Of a stretch of DNA of 64,000 bases, positions 33,844 through 49,500 are shown one piece after another; the first letter of the stretch is position 1, and each line of letters opens with the position of its first letter. Source of the DNA: Laetiporus sulphureus 93-53. Its lineage: Eukaryota > Basidiomycota > Agaricomycetes > Polyporales > Laetiporaceae. The notes under the pieces were generated by a model that was not told the origin of the DNA, made no database searches, and saw only the letters and a list, made by a program, of their open reading frames with translations. The position numbers were made by a program, and so were the translations under genes. The stretch spans positions 210,335-274,334 of the forward strand of contig NW_024468525.1 of assembly GCF_001632365.1 (NCBI RefSeq), given 5' to 3'.

Positions 33844-36800
33844 ATGAACGTCGCCGCCCTCCTCCAGGACTCCCCCTCCGATGACCACGACAACCGTCGC
33901 AGGCTTCAGCAGCAACGCGACCGTGAGCAACAGCAGCGCGAACGCGAACAGCAGCAACGGGATCGCGAGCGGGAGCAGCAGCAGGCGGCCCATCACATTG
34001 CCCTCCACGACCGCGACCGACTGCCGCCGCCTCATCCACACCTCTCGCCATCGCAGCAGTCGACTCATTCAAGCTCATCGCTGTCTCCTCTTACCTCAAG
34101 GCATCTTCCTCCACCGTCTTCCCCGCATAGGTCTTATCCGCCGCAGGACTACGGCCATGCACAGCGGGTCAACTTCCCCCCGTCGTCGACCTTCTTGTCA
34201 ACTCCATACGAGCACAAATCACGCAGGCCAGAGCCGGAGCAGCCTCGTGTGCCTGAACAGGGTGCGCATATACACCATGCACCACCAACAAGCATAGGTA
34301 TGTCCTTCCTTGTTGGTTATGAAGCGAATCCCGCTGTTGGGCAATCTGCATACGCTCAGTGTTTGAAGCGATGCTGGCCTCGATGTGCACATGACTCGAG
34401 TTGCTTTTGTCGTTATGTTGACGATATGGTTGAGAACACGCCGTTCGTCGTGTATCGCTTGACTTTTGCATGACTGCCTCGTCTGGCGTTGGTCGGACCT
34501 GCGCCCATGCTAATTCGTTCTTTCTCACGCTTCGCTGCTCCCGAGATTCATCATTGTTGGACTGCTGTCATGTGTGGCTTCCCTGCTTCTATTCGGAGAA
34601 CCATATCTTGCATTCATTGGTCTCAAATTCATCCATTTTGACTGTTTGGCTCATCAGCTCAACCGTACACTCTCGAACACCGACCACTTCAGCCTCAGCC
34701 TCGTACCCATCAGGGATCGCACTCGCATGCGCATCCACACCAGCATGCCCATACGAACCCGAGCACGCCTTCCCCAATGTATATGCCCCCGCCCAATCGC
34801 CCCGGTCCATTGCACAGCTCTTCCATAGGCCCACCGAAACTCGGCCCTGGTACATCACCCCCGGGTCCTGGCATGCCTCCTCCGGGACACGGCAGTATCC
34901 CCTTGTACCCTACTCCCGTAGGCCCCGGTGTCCCGCCTGGCATGAGTCCTCTCTCAATGCCGAATCCGGGGCCAGGCATCCCGCCATCGCGACCGCTGCG
35001 CTCGCCACACGGTTACATGGAACCATCGCCAATGTACGGCGGCCATTCGCCGGGCGTTCCGGCGTCCGACTCGCAACACCTCCATAGCCAGCGCCCGCGC
35101 ACGGGTGGCAGCTATGACTTTGGGCGGCGGTCGCCGGTGATGGGCAGTCTTCAGCGCCCGCCTCCTTTTGAGCGTGATGAACGGGATCGGGATCGTGACC
35201 GTGACTGTAGTGACCGAGAGCGCGAACGCGAACGTGACGCGGCGCTACGCTCTGGACCCCGAGCTCCGCCGCATTCCCAGTTTGGCATGCATCCGGGGTC
35301 TGTACACTCATCATCCACTATAGCGGTCGGTCACGGCGTTAGTCCTTCAATGAACGCGCGGACTCCTGGGCCATATATCCCTCCTCCGCAGATGCTCACC
35401 GGACCCGGCGCGATGGGAATGGGCGCAATGATGGAGCCGAAGCAGCGGGAGCTTGAACGCGAGCGGGAGAGGACAGCGGCGGAGACAAGGGCGGGCAATG
35501 TCGGCGAGTCACCTGGCGGGCGGCGCGAGCGCGACAGACATTCCATGAAGGACAAGGATCGCGAGAGGGAGCGTGACCGGCCGCGTGAGCGCGATGCGGA
35601 TGGTTTCAGGCCTATGATTGGCCCGGGGATGGTCAACATTGAGGTAGAGCCCGAGCGCGACTGGTACCGGCGGACGCAGGCGCAGAACTTGACGCGGGAG
35701 CAGGCCAGCGATGGACAAATCTGGTCGCGATTCGCCCAGCCAAGACTGGTTGGAATGCCTTCTTCCAATTCTATGGCGATCGAGGACGAGCGGGATCGAG
35801 AGCTGAGAATGATGCATGAGCGGGATCGGGATCGGGAGAGGAGGATGCGTGTGGAGGAGATGCGTATGAGGGAAATAAGGGAGATTCGCGAGCATGAGAG
35901 GTTCATGGAGGCGGAGGAGGCGAGAATCCGTAGGGCTAGGGAGGCAGAGTGGGATGCGGAGAAGGCACGTTTCACCCGGCCTGTGCAGAGCAATAGGGCG
36001 TCTGCAAAGGAGAAGATCATGCGAGAGGACGAGCGAGAGAGGGAGGAACGAAGAGCGGGGAAGGCACGGGAGGAACAAGTGGACGAGAAGGGTAGGAGAG
36101 TGCAGATGCCTGGTACGTGGGTGAAGGACCTTGAGCATGAAGGGGAACGAGAACGGGAGCACGCTGAGCGGATGCAGAAGGAGAGAAATGACATGGAGGT
36201 CATGCGCTCCGTGCCACAAGTCCAGTCCCAAGTCCCTGGTCAACATCATCATCACTATCATCACCACCATGTTCTACCATCGGCTGCTCAGCAAGCCCAT
36301 GTCCATATTCCGAAGCCTGGAAAGCAGATTGCCCCCGACTCCGGTGCACACCAGCAGACACAGCAAATTATCGGTCCAGGGATGGCTCAACGAGACATTC
36401 AGCCGCTTTTCGGACCATCATCAGAGCACATTCGTCAGCAGAACGTGATGCAGTACAGGCAAGGAGCGTCCAAGATGATAGATGGCCCCGTGGCAGGTCC
36501 GTCAACTCAAATGCACGTAGCAGGGCCATCTCAACATCCACAAACTCACCTGCAACACTCGCTCTCTGCTACACCTATTCGCCAGCATCCACAGGTTCAT
36601 GGATTGGCAGACGTTCCAGGTGCAGCAGCCTTTGTGCATCGTGAGACTCCCTCTCGTCCCTATGGTACCATCCCTCTCAACGTGTCAGGCCCATCGGAGG
36701 CAATGTTCTTCCACCGACGTTCGCCGTCCCCCCGGCCACCGATCAAATCCAAACTCCCAACAGTGCGTCTGGGCACCTTCATCTACCCGCGAACGCCCTT

Positions 36801-37910
36801 CCCATTCCTTGATTTTCCGAGCGTGTCGTATGAGGCCGGTGCACCCGAGCGCGAGCCGCGCCAGTATCGCGCGACGATCCTCATTCCTTGCGGTTTCCTT
36901 CCGACGAAGAGGCCCGCGCAGCCACGTATATGGGGCGGCGCGCAGGTTCCCGCATTGGATCCCATTCCCTTGTCGACGCAGGTCGGACCGCCGGGTGCGT
37001 CGTTCAGCCATCCGCATCCGTACGACAAGTGGGGCACTCGCCGCGTATATACGGACGACTCGGATCTGATACTCTGTGCGCTGCATGCGGGGCTGCTGAC
37101 GTGGAGCGGCACATGGCAGGCGAAGAGCGAGAGGAAGGATCTGAGGATCGAGGTGAAAATCACGAGGGAGGCGCGATTTATTGGTGGCTTTGGGTCGCGG
37201 TACATCAAGGTCGCGGGCTTTGGTACGATGCAGGCTCGTCATGAGAGCGAGGATGATGGGAGTACCCTTCTTAGCGCAGGCTGGGGCAACAGCCATGACG
37301 GGGCCGGCATTGAGATCTTGACGGCTGTTTTCGTTCAGGTAGGTGCTTCCTGACTGCCTTTCCGCGCAGGAGCTGACACCTTCTCCCACAGCGAGGGGCC
37401 GCTCACTCGAAAGGTTTGTGGAATCGCACACAGCGGATTGCTGAGTACTCAGAGCGGCGCTCCGTGCTGTGCGACGCACCTCGAAGATCAAGGAAGCGAC
37501 GTCGCGTTGATTCTGAGCTTCTGGACGATGCGGACTCCGCAGTCATCTTTGAAGTTGAGCGGAGTGATTGTGATTCTTGCACGGCGCATACGATCACCTT
37601 TGGATTTGGACGGGCGACGTGCGTTCTTTGTCGTTCTTCCCTGGATTCGTGTTGACAAACGTGCTGCAGGTGCAAACGGAAGCCGTTGGCGAACGAGGCA
37701 ACTGTGTCTGTGGATGCAGATATAGTCATGTCTAGTCCTGCTCGAAAACGGCCACGTTCTTTGTCGCCGAGCGGGACGAGCGCGACCGCGACGGTACTCG
37801 AACAGTCCGGCGCTATAGCGATGACATTAGACGAAGACAGTACATTGTCCGTTCTGCTTAGCAAAAGTGTTGAGGAAGCCCGGCCGTCGGAAAAGCCTTT
37901 AGATCCATAG
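33844..37910 (+). CDS. RXT3: Rxt3-family subunit of the Rpd3L histone deacetylase complex
   Basis: Four exons (33844-34297, 34658-37338, 37392-37618, 37670-37910) join in frame for 1200 residues. The first intron is 360 bases, unusually long for this window. The N-terminus carries a Gln/Arg repeat, followed by Pro/Gly/Met-rich sequence and a long Arg/Glu/Asp-rich region that is probably coiled or disordered (about residues 280-600). A His/Gln-rich stretch follows (HHHHYHHHH). The folded part starts near residue 855 with FIYPRTPFPFLDFPSVSYE, continues through RATILIPCGFLPTKR and RVYTDDSDLILCALHAGLL, and ends with RIEVKITREARFIGGFGSRY and the following region. The YTDDSD segment and its surroundings match Rxt3. 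Rxt3 is a subunit of the large Rpd3 deacetylase complex that represses transcription. Much longer than the yeast protein because of the N-terminal extension. Confidence 0.78.
33901..33990 (+). repeat. Gln/Arg-encoding tandem repeat
   Basis: Imperfect CAGCAG/CGCGAAC units encode LQQQRDREQQQRERE-type heptads near the N-terminus of Rxt3. It is a likely slippage-prone, length-variable tract. Confidence 0.7.
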
Positions 37911-38310
37911 CTTTTAGTGAGCTTGACGTTTGTGGGTACTTGATGTCGTTACTCTGTCAGAAGTCAGTACGCTGCTGCTGTCGAAAGCTGTCCTTTGCAT
38001 GTCTGTATCCTATATCACGATGTCCAGCTCGGAGGTAATTACATTGTAACACTGACATCGCCCAGTCGAGAGCGATATGATCTAATGCTGTCGGTCAGGC
38101 AATCGTGGGCGAGATTCAGAGTTAGGCAATATAGTGCAACAGTTGAAGTATTTGAGTACAATACAATCGTCACAATCCGTCCCAGGATAATGATCACGGT
38201 ACACGACGGGTACGAAGTGAGAGTTGGTTCTCCCAAGGAACGTAAGGTCCTCGGAGCGACAACATCAACGACTCCTCATGACTTAACAATCCATACAAGT
38301 CGCGAACTCA
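37911..38310. other. Convergent 3' spacer
   Basis: 400 bases between the convergent Rxt3 and monooxygenase genes. No gene seen. Confidence 0.5.
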
Positions 38311-40918
<2,608 letters not shown>

Positions 40919-42286
40919 TCTGAGATGCAAGACAAGCTGGGGGTATGTTACGTCTGGTGGGCACCCCAAGCATCGTCTTAATACCGCATAGGCTAAGGAG
41001 CCGGAGCTTCTGGGATGAGTGGTGTCATCTGAATTGCTCAGGTTAAGAAAATTCTGGCCGCTCCCAGGTCACAGGCGACATCACCGGACGTGATCCTGAT
41101 GCAGCGGCGAAGAGCTAGTCGGATTTCGCCATGAGATCGGGCTAAGTCCGAGGTACTCTTCCGTGGTTGTAGCATCGCCTTTCAGGGTCAATCATCGCAG
41201 TGCTTTACGCATTTGGGCAACCGTCCACCACGCACCGTGGTCATATTAGGGGACGAACCGGCTTCCGCATAGTCATGTGAAGAACGCGGGTACAGCTGCA
41301 GACCAAAGACGGCAACTCCTCCAACACATTAATCTCCCTGACAAATCGTTCTGCCTACAAATTGTTGCATCGTTGCATTCGAGATGACTGCACTTAATCT
41401 GCAGACGGATGTGATGAGGCCTAGCCCGGAGATAGCGGCTCTAAATCAGCTGAGAAGAGCAAATGCAGAAAGCGTCGTGGAAACGGGAGTCGTGGTCGAG
41501 GGACGAGTGTGAATCTAGGTCTCAGGAGCAGTGAAATGTGCATACTGATCGACGTATTATCACAGGTTGAAGGGAGAATGAGAGCAAAGTGGGAGAACCC
41601 CTCCACTTCACTGTCATTAACAGCCGCTGAGTGACTGAACATAGGGACGCTCACTGTGCGCTAGATCCTTAATGCGCCGTGACTGCATGAAGCGCCGGAT
41701 AACAGCGAAGGTCAGTCAAAATCGTATAGTTCTCCCGTATGCGTTTCCCTGTATTGTTCAGGGACGTTCAGGACCGCGAAAATGGCTTCGAAGCAAGCAC
41801 TTTTGAAAAGATCGCGCAGATGGCAACCGTTGCATGAACAGCAGGAAGCAGGATCACACGTCTTGGACAAGTCGAACCTCGATGATGCGCACTGTACTGT
41901 GCAGAGAGGTAGAAGAATCATTCAATGTCAATTTCTACTTGACGGTCCTCGAGATGCCAGCTAGACGCCACGACAACAAGGCAAGGGAGTCGCTGAAGCG
42001 CGTAGTACATAACTGATTCGACACGTTCAAAGTGTGCACATGAAACCGACGGAATATCTCCAGAGGGTAGCAGCTGCAGTGGTGCAGACAATTCCAGAAT
42101 AAGTTAGGGTGAATTTATTCTAAGTAACTTTATCGATAATAATTATCTCAGTTATCCAGTCAATGCCGAAGGCTCGGATTCGCCGTAGTGACCTGATCTT
42201 AGACCCTCTCTCCATGTTTTGTTCTGTGCTCTAGCGAAGGTCTGCATATCTAATCGACTTGCTTGGGTGTCACTTCTAGGGGGCTC
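40919..42286. other. Divergent promoter interval
   Basis: About 1.4 kb between the monooxygenase (minus) and the deubiquitinase (plus). A 42-codon ATG frame (41384-41512, MTALNLQTDVMRPSPEI) is the only mildly protein-like stretch. The final 200 bases before 42287 are AT-rich. Confidence 0.4.
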
Positions 42287-45200
42287 ATGCCCGGTCTCAC
42301 TGTATTGTCGCCCTCGCCAGCCGCAGGAGGTTTCAGCTCGTCATACGCCAGGATGCAAAATGGATCACGAAAGGGAACCGTAGCAGAGATCAAAGAGGTC
42401 GCGAAGGAGCAGGCGCACCGAGTACGAGGCGCCTCTGCTATATCTCTGCTCGGAAGTGCTCGCACGCAGATTCAGCATGCGCAGGAATGCGAGCTGCACG
42501 GAGATCTTACGGGCGCACTCAGCGCACTTACGAAGGCTGCGTCGCTCGCACAGATGTTTATGGAGTCTTCAGAGTTCAAGTTGGAGATCCAGCCAGGGAG
42601 GAAGGGTGTGCTTGTAAAGGAATTCATGGATTTCCAGCAGGTATGTCACTGGCACAATCCATGGCGTCGTTTGTCTCACGGCACGGCAGCGAGAAGGATA
42701 TGATTTAAAGGGCAAGGTGGAGAGCGTAGAGGCCAAGCTTATTGAAGCGGAAAAATCGTCACAGTACGTATCGCAACGTACACGAATATCCACAGCTCTT
42801 CACGATTCACCAGATCTAGCAGTGAGGTTGAAGCAGATGCTCCCCCACATGCGACTGGCGGAAGCATTGCCGACCGCATACGCTCGTTACAGAACACAGG
42901 ACTTGCGGTTTCGACAACTAAGCGGCTTTCGCGCGAGGTTGCCCCTGCATCGCCCGCAGCTTCAACCGCAGCGCCAGCGGCAGACACGTCGGGTTCGCGC
43001 CCAAGTCCGAATGGCCGCACCGGCTCCACCATGCAGAACCTGCCTTCACCTGTGCTCGCAAGTTCCGTTGCGTCATCCTCGTCTCCGCATGCGCTAGTGC
43101 CAGCGTCGAGTCTCGGTCCGCCGTCGCCCTCGTCGAGTACATCATCATCGCCGCGGCTGTCGATCCTGAGCTTGTCCGACTTTGCACAGACGTTCCCATC
43201 AATCGACGAGCTCGACGAAGGTGAAGGGCCGCATATGCCGTCGGCGCCGTCTGGTACGGATCGAGGGCCTCTGTCGCCGTCGGCGCATTCGAAGCCATTT
43301 CCCGCGCTTCCGATGGATCCTGGCCCTCGCCCATCGAGCACGCCGATCCCACACACTATTGACACGTTCATCAGCCGGCCGGCGTCGCCCGTGCGGACGC
43401 CGCTATCGCCCAGCGTGCCCAGGAAGCCGTCTGGCCTCTCGCTCAGGTCGTCGGCGTCGAGGTCTCCTGTCCTGCCCGCAGCGACCCCGGTTGCCCAGAA
43501 ACCGCCAGAAATACCCGTCACGACGACATTATTTCCCAAGGCGCTAATGGATTATAGGCAGCGAAGCAACTACACGGTGCTGCTGCTGGACGTGCGGACG
43601 CGCGAGGAATTTGAGAAGGAGCACATCAAAGCGGATGCGGTCGTGTGCATTGAGCCATCAGTGCTTCTCCGATCAGAGTGGGTGACTGTTGTCTGTCATA
43701 GGCGATTCCGTATCTGATGCGATAACGAATAGGGTCACTTCGATGACTATCGAGGATTCGCTGGTAGTAGCGCCGCGCAACGAGGCTATGCTCTTCTCGA
43801 ACCGTAACAAGTTCGATCTGGTGGCTATGTACGATGATGCATCAGAATCCTTTGGCGACGCGAGCACATTCATGTCCGTTCTTGCACGAGCGATATACGA
43901 GATGGAGTTTCGCAAGATTCTCAAGCATCCTCCCATGATTCTCGTCGGTGGGTTGCAGGCGTGGAAACGCGAGATGGGGGAGGCGGAGCTGATGAGGGGT
44001 GCAACCAGTGTGTCTTCAGGAGGAGTGAGCGCCGCAAGTTTGGCGAACGGGCCGGCCACCACGCACGTCAACGGACTATCATCTCCCACCATTGCCTCGT
44101 ACTCCACAGCGAAGAGTCCAACTCTGCCCGGCCACATTCGTTCCGCTGCAGAATCGACGATGATTTCTAGTGCATCCGCTTCCGGATTTGAGCATGCAGG
44201 ACGACACCGGACTGGCATGGAGTCGTCGATGGAGGTCGGTGCGTACAAACCTTGGGCTCCGACTAAGCCTAACGGAGACGATACCGAGAACTACTCGCCT
44301 GTGCCGTTCCGGTACGTGCCGTCTACTATTTGCATCGACGTCGCCGTGATTGTTGATGATTTTGCGCTTATAGATCGGGCATGGACTCACCTCTCTCACC
44401 GACGTTGGCGTCATCCGTGCGTCTGGTCCATAAGTCACCAGCGACTCGCCCTGCCTCAAGTCCCGTATCTTATCCATACAATGCCGCGCCCCCAATACCC
44501 GAAAGCGTACGTATCGTTTTACTGGGAGCATTGTTTGTGCATTGACACTCGTTATGTCCAGCCTGCTGCACAGCACACTAGTTATCCCCACATGAACGGG
44601 ACGTCGTCCATTCAATACCCAAGCGTTGCACGCAATATATCCCCGCAGATATCCGGAACGTCCTTCTCTTCGTCACTACCCGCACTCAATGGCATGACGC
44701 CGGTGCCGCTGCCACCGCAGGCTTCGATTCATCCATCTCCTCTGTCACGGCGCAGGAGCGACTACACGGATCAGTCTCAGGAAGCGCTCTCCGGCATGGC
44801 TGCGCGCACGCCTATAGACTACCCTGATCTTCCTACTCAGCATGTCCTCAGGCCGCCACCGGCGGCAGCTGCCTCGAGCCTGGAGAGGCAAGATAACCGG
44901 CCGCGATTGATGCAAAGCAAGTCGTATTCGATCGCTCAGGCTGGGCCGAAGCCGCCGGCCATCCGATCGGATTATCCTGTTACCTATTGGTCCGACATCC
45001 AGATTGGTACTTCTGGCCTGAAGAATCTGGGCAATACCTGCTATATGAACTCGACCATCCAGTGCTTGAGTGCTACCGTACCATTTGCGCGGTTCTTTAC
45101 TGGTAAGTGCATTCGTGCTAAGCGGGCATCGTTTGATGCTCATGCATTCCATAGATGGTCGGTGGAAGAGTGCCGTCAACATGGTAAACCCACTGGGCAC

Positions 45201-46408
45201 CAAGGGCAACCTTGCGCTGACTTTTGCAAATATATTGCGAGAACTATGGCAGGGTGATGGACAGTGCTTATCCCCAGTGACCTTCCGCGTAAGTAGAATC
45301 TCTAGCAACAGAACTACGCGTAGAACTCACAATCCTTTGCAGCGGTCCTTGTGTCAATATGCTCCACAGTTCGGAGGTTCAGAGCAACACGATTCTCAAG
45401 AGTTCCTGAACTTCCTGCTGGACGGTTTGCACGAAGACTTGAATCGCATCCTGAAGAAACCCCAGATCGAGACGACCCCTGAGCGGGAGGAGCAGCTCGA
45501 GCGGCTTCCTAACCAGATCGCAAGCGAGCAGGAATGGCAGATCTACCGCATGCGGAACGATAGTCTTGTGGTTGACTTCTTCCAGGGGCAGTTCCGCAAT
45601 CGGATGGAGTGCATGCACTGTCACAAGGTACGAGTGGTGCACGTTGTTGTGTGAACGTGCAGAAATATCTGACTGTCGATACGTAGACGTCGACGACATA
45701 TAATACGTTCATGTACCTCAGTTTGCCGATTCCAAGTGGCCGGGCGTTGTCAAAGGTCACACTGAAACAATGTTTAGATTCCTTCGTTAAGGAAGAAGTC
45801 ATGGAGAAGTCGGAGGCCTGGTAAGTCCGACGTTATGCCGTATTATGGACGTCATGTTCATGTGAAATAGGAATTGTCCACATTGCAAGACGCTGCGGAG
45901 GGCGACGAAGAACCTTTCATTGTCTCGGCTACCTCCTGTTCTTCTGATTCACCTGAAGCGCTTCTCCTCGAAGGGTCACTTCACAGATAAGATTGAGACA
46001 TATGTTGACTACCCGTTGCGAGGGCTGGACCTTACCAACTATATGCCGCCTCCGCTCCCTCCCGGCATAAACGCTGGACCCCAGCTTTCTCGGGAGGATC
46101 CTCGAGCACAGATACCCCCATACAGATACGATCTGTACGCCGTGACGAATCACTTCGGGACGTTGAGTAGCGGTCATTGTGAGTCGTAGGCGTTTCATTC
46201 TCTCTGCATAACTCAAAATCTCGCCCAGATACTGCTTTCATTGCTTCGCGCGGTGGATGGTTATACTGTGATGATAGTCGTATTTCGCATGCCGACCCCA
46301 AAGATGTCGTGGTAAGTTTCCGATGCCGTAGTACACAATGCGGAAGTCTAATCCCTGAGCCAGGGAAAACCGGCCTATATGTTGTTCTACAAGAGGACTC
46401 GGTCTTAA
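42287..46408 (+). CDS. Ubiquitin-specific protease with rhodanese-like domain (Doa4/USP8-type)
   Basis: The start is the first ATG in the frame (MPGLTVLSPSPAAGG). An N-terminal helical region (ISLLGSARTQIQHAQECELH) resembles the MIT-like USP8 dimerisation domain. A Ser/Pro linker follows, then a rhodanese-like domain (VLLLDVRTREEFEKEHIK) continuing to ILVGGLQAWKREMG. The catalytic USP core begins at GTSGLKNLGNTCYMNSTIQ, where the Cys is the nucleophile. It continues with GGSEQHDSQEFLNFLLDGL, a CHCHK/CPHC zinc site, LPPVLLIHLKRFSSKGH and the catalytic His in GTLSSGHYTAFIA. It ends PAYMLFYKRTRS with TAA at 46406-46408. The enzyme removes ubiquitin from cargo, and relatives act at endosomes and the proteasome. 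The rhodanese loop reads LVAMYDDASESFG without a Cys, so it is probably inactive and used for binding. Confidence 0.88.
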
Positions 46409-46546
46409 ATTACTACAGATATCTACTTGTTCCATCTTCTTTTGACTTACCGGTCTCTGCTGTCAGTTGTACATTTGACACCCACTCTGCATCGAACAGC
46501 TTCTATACAACAATAGTACATGTAATCATATAGGTAACATCGGATC

Positions 46547-49500
46547 TTATGCGGACACCATTCCGTTAGTAACGACATGGTTCTCCCTAGTCTCGACGAA
46601 ACATTGGTGGCACAGCCATGTCCGTCCGCCCGACTGTCCCTGTGATGAGGAAGATCCGCCCTTCGAGGGCATCGCGTGGAAGAATGGAGAGAACTCGCTA
46701 TGACAGTGATAACATTGAGGTTCCGCAGTTGTCAAGTCGCCGTCGCCGGATATGGTAGATAGACTGTCTGCTCCGGCGTTGAGGATGTTGTCGAGCCGCC
46801 GAGCCTTGCGAAGCAGACCATGTGTCTGTTCCGTAGGGACCTGCTTGTAGTTCTTGCAGTACACCTGCAGTGAGGTCTGGAATGCGAATCAAGACTGAGC
46901 GCGACAGAGGAATCTCATAACGTACCTCGCCAAGCTCATTGGTTTCACATAGGTCGAATACCTCCCGTTTATATCCCATGTGCCCTTTGCAGATCACGAC
47001 GGGCACCATGCAGCCAGCGCTATCCTTAAACTCCACCATCGTGGTGGTCTCTCGCTTACTATGCTTCACCTGTGATGATGTCAGAGTGATCCGACGGCGC
47101 TCGCCAAATATCGACTTACCGGCTGCACCTCAAAGCCGAACTTGTGTCCCTGCCTCCACGCGCAAGACACGTGGTACTCTGCTGGACATTCACTGCATCG
47201 TATCACCGCCCCTCCGCTCTGATTGCAGATCGTGCATTTCTAGGGCGGACGTCAGACGTCAACCTTGTGCGAAGACGACGACGAAGGCTACATACATTTG
47301 ACCACCTCCACGATGGTATTGTGCTGATACCCTCTACCAAGCGCAATCGCGTAGCATCCGAATACGTCACCTCAGGGATGAACACTGAGCATACGATATG
47401 AACCCAGGCCTGCCCCTCAGTCGGCTTGCAAGCTCGCAGGTATGTATCAGGAGGTGGATACAGGGCCTTCTTCGAGTCTCGCTTGCTTCGTGGGCAGAGC
47501 AGACAGTCCGAATTCTGCAGGGGATCAGGAACGCGACGAGGACCGAGATAACACTGACGTACCAGTGAGGCCTCCAACGTCTTCTCGTTTGCACAAAGCT
47601 CACACACCCACGACTCCACCTCTTCCGCAGATTCCAACACAGCACCGCATGATCCTGAGCAAAGGGCATTTTAGAACCGTCGATAGCCATGCGACGGCGA
47701 TCATTAAAGGCCATTGAATCGGGTCCAACATACCTGCATGAACACGGAATTGACACTGCTTGCACTTCAGTACCTTGCCAATTGGTCCGTTCTTCTGACA
47801 TGCGAGACAGCGCAGCTGCGGAACAGGAGCCGGACCAGCGGGCGGAGGCGTCGAGTGAGACGAGGAAGTAGTCTGCTCCAAGCCTTAGCCTCCTACGGCG
47901 CGGCAGTATTAGACCGGAACTGACCTTAGCACGTTTAGCGGTGTGACCATTGAGAGGCGTCCCTTCCCGCTTGTCGTTCTTCGACTTCGAGATCGTCTCT
48001 TCGCGAAACGGCCTCACGTTCAGATCGGCGTATTTGCGCCAGCTCATGCCGCAGTTATCGCAGAGAACGTTGGTCGGCAGGCCCTTCGGTGCTTTCCACC
48101 ACCACTCTGATTCTCGGGTACGACAGCAACCGCAGTACGTATTGCCTTTAGTCAATTGCTTGACGACAGAGCCTTCGTCGTCTGGAGACGCAGCACGGGA
48201 GGATGCTTGCGGCTTTCCACTGAGGCGGGCGGCCCTAATCCTCGCGTTCTCCTCGCCAAGCTTCGAGCTGGTAAGAGGGTCAGATAATGTGAGAAAATGT
48301 ACAGAGAAGGAAACCAACTTCTTCCAATGGCCATAAAAGCGGACTGTTTCGGGCATGGTCCTCGTACCGACCTCGTCCCTAACTGGACGCAGTTCAGCCC
48401 CGTGGGTTGCGATGGCATCCTCGAAGGCGGCTATTTCGACGTTCGTCCACTCCTTATCGATGTACCTTGTTTCCGCTGTCTTCCACTACGAACGAGCTGC
48501 TCAGCCACAGGTCGGCGCTAGGGATGCGAAAGCTGACCTTTTGCACCCGCATTGGGTTCTTCATGGAGACGGTGGTGAGATCTCGGTGAGCGAGCCATGC
48601 GTCCGTGAAGCGGAACATCACTTCGGTTAGCCAATCCACGCTGCATTTCAGCGTGTCGTCCTTGGTAAGAGTGCCCCTGTGCTTTTCCACTGGATTTCTA
48701 CATCAGTCACTGTTGGGAGATGTGGCGTGAGGCGACCTACGTGTGGAAACTGGAGACAAATAAAGATAAGCAAAAGTGAATCCACCCAGAAAGGCATATT
48801 CCCACGCACCTTCCTCCGAACTCATGTCTTGGACGAGGCAGAGCACTTCGATGGTTGCATCACCACCCCTTTCCTCGATGCCTGCATTCGAAGTTGAGAA
48901 AACAGCCTTTGAGACATTGCTCCACTGACCTGGGATTGGGATATTCTCAACGCCTGGCGCAAGAGGAACATTTGCCTGGTATTTCGGACCCACCCGTGTC
49001 GTAGCGCGTGGGAAGATGAGGTCGTCGGGGTCTGATACTGTATTTTAGGGTGTTTCCGTAAAGCATCGTGATGGGACTGACCAAGCGTGTCTTCCGCGAC
49101 TGTGTACTGCCTGCGACAGGTCTCATCAGCGCCAAGTCATCAGACAGGCAGGCCAAGCGTACCCAAAATATCGAAAAGGCCACATCTTGAAGTGCTTGAT
49201 TTCCATGTTCTCCTCCTTCTCCGCCTGCATGCGGTCCTTCCGCGGCCGACCTCGGCCTCTTGCGGGTGGCGCATTACTCTTGTTGTTGTTTCTCGGCGCT
49301 ATTGCCACTATTTGGCGGTATCCTTCGTGGCTGTCCACCTCTTCCTCGTGTTTGCGAGAACACGGCGCGCAAGTCCAGCCGTAGCCTCGACTCGGCTTGG
49401 CAAGGAGAGGAGGATTGACACAGCTCATATGGAAAAACTTCTTACACCTGTCGCATTGCACGGTCTCGGCTCTGTATGTGCCGTGTTGAGCTCTCATCAG

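Noticed and set aside
34298..34473. Extension of Rxt3 exon 1 to the stop at 34473 as the true gene end
   Set aside because: A clean GTATGT donor and a matching acceptor at 34657 restore the long downstream frame with the Rxt3 domain.
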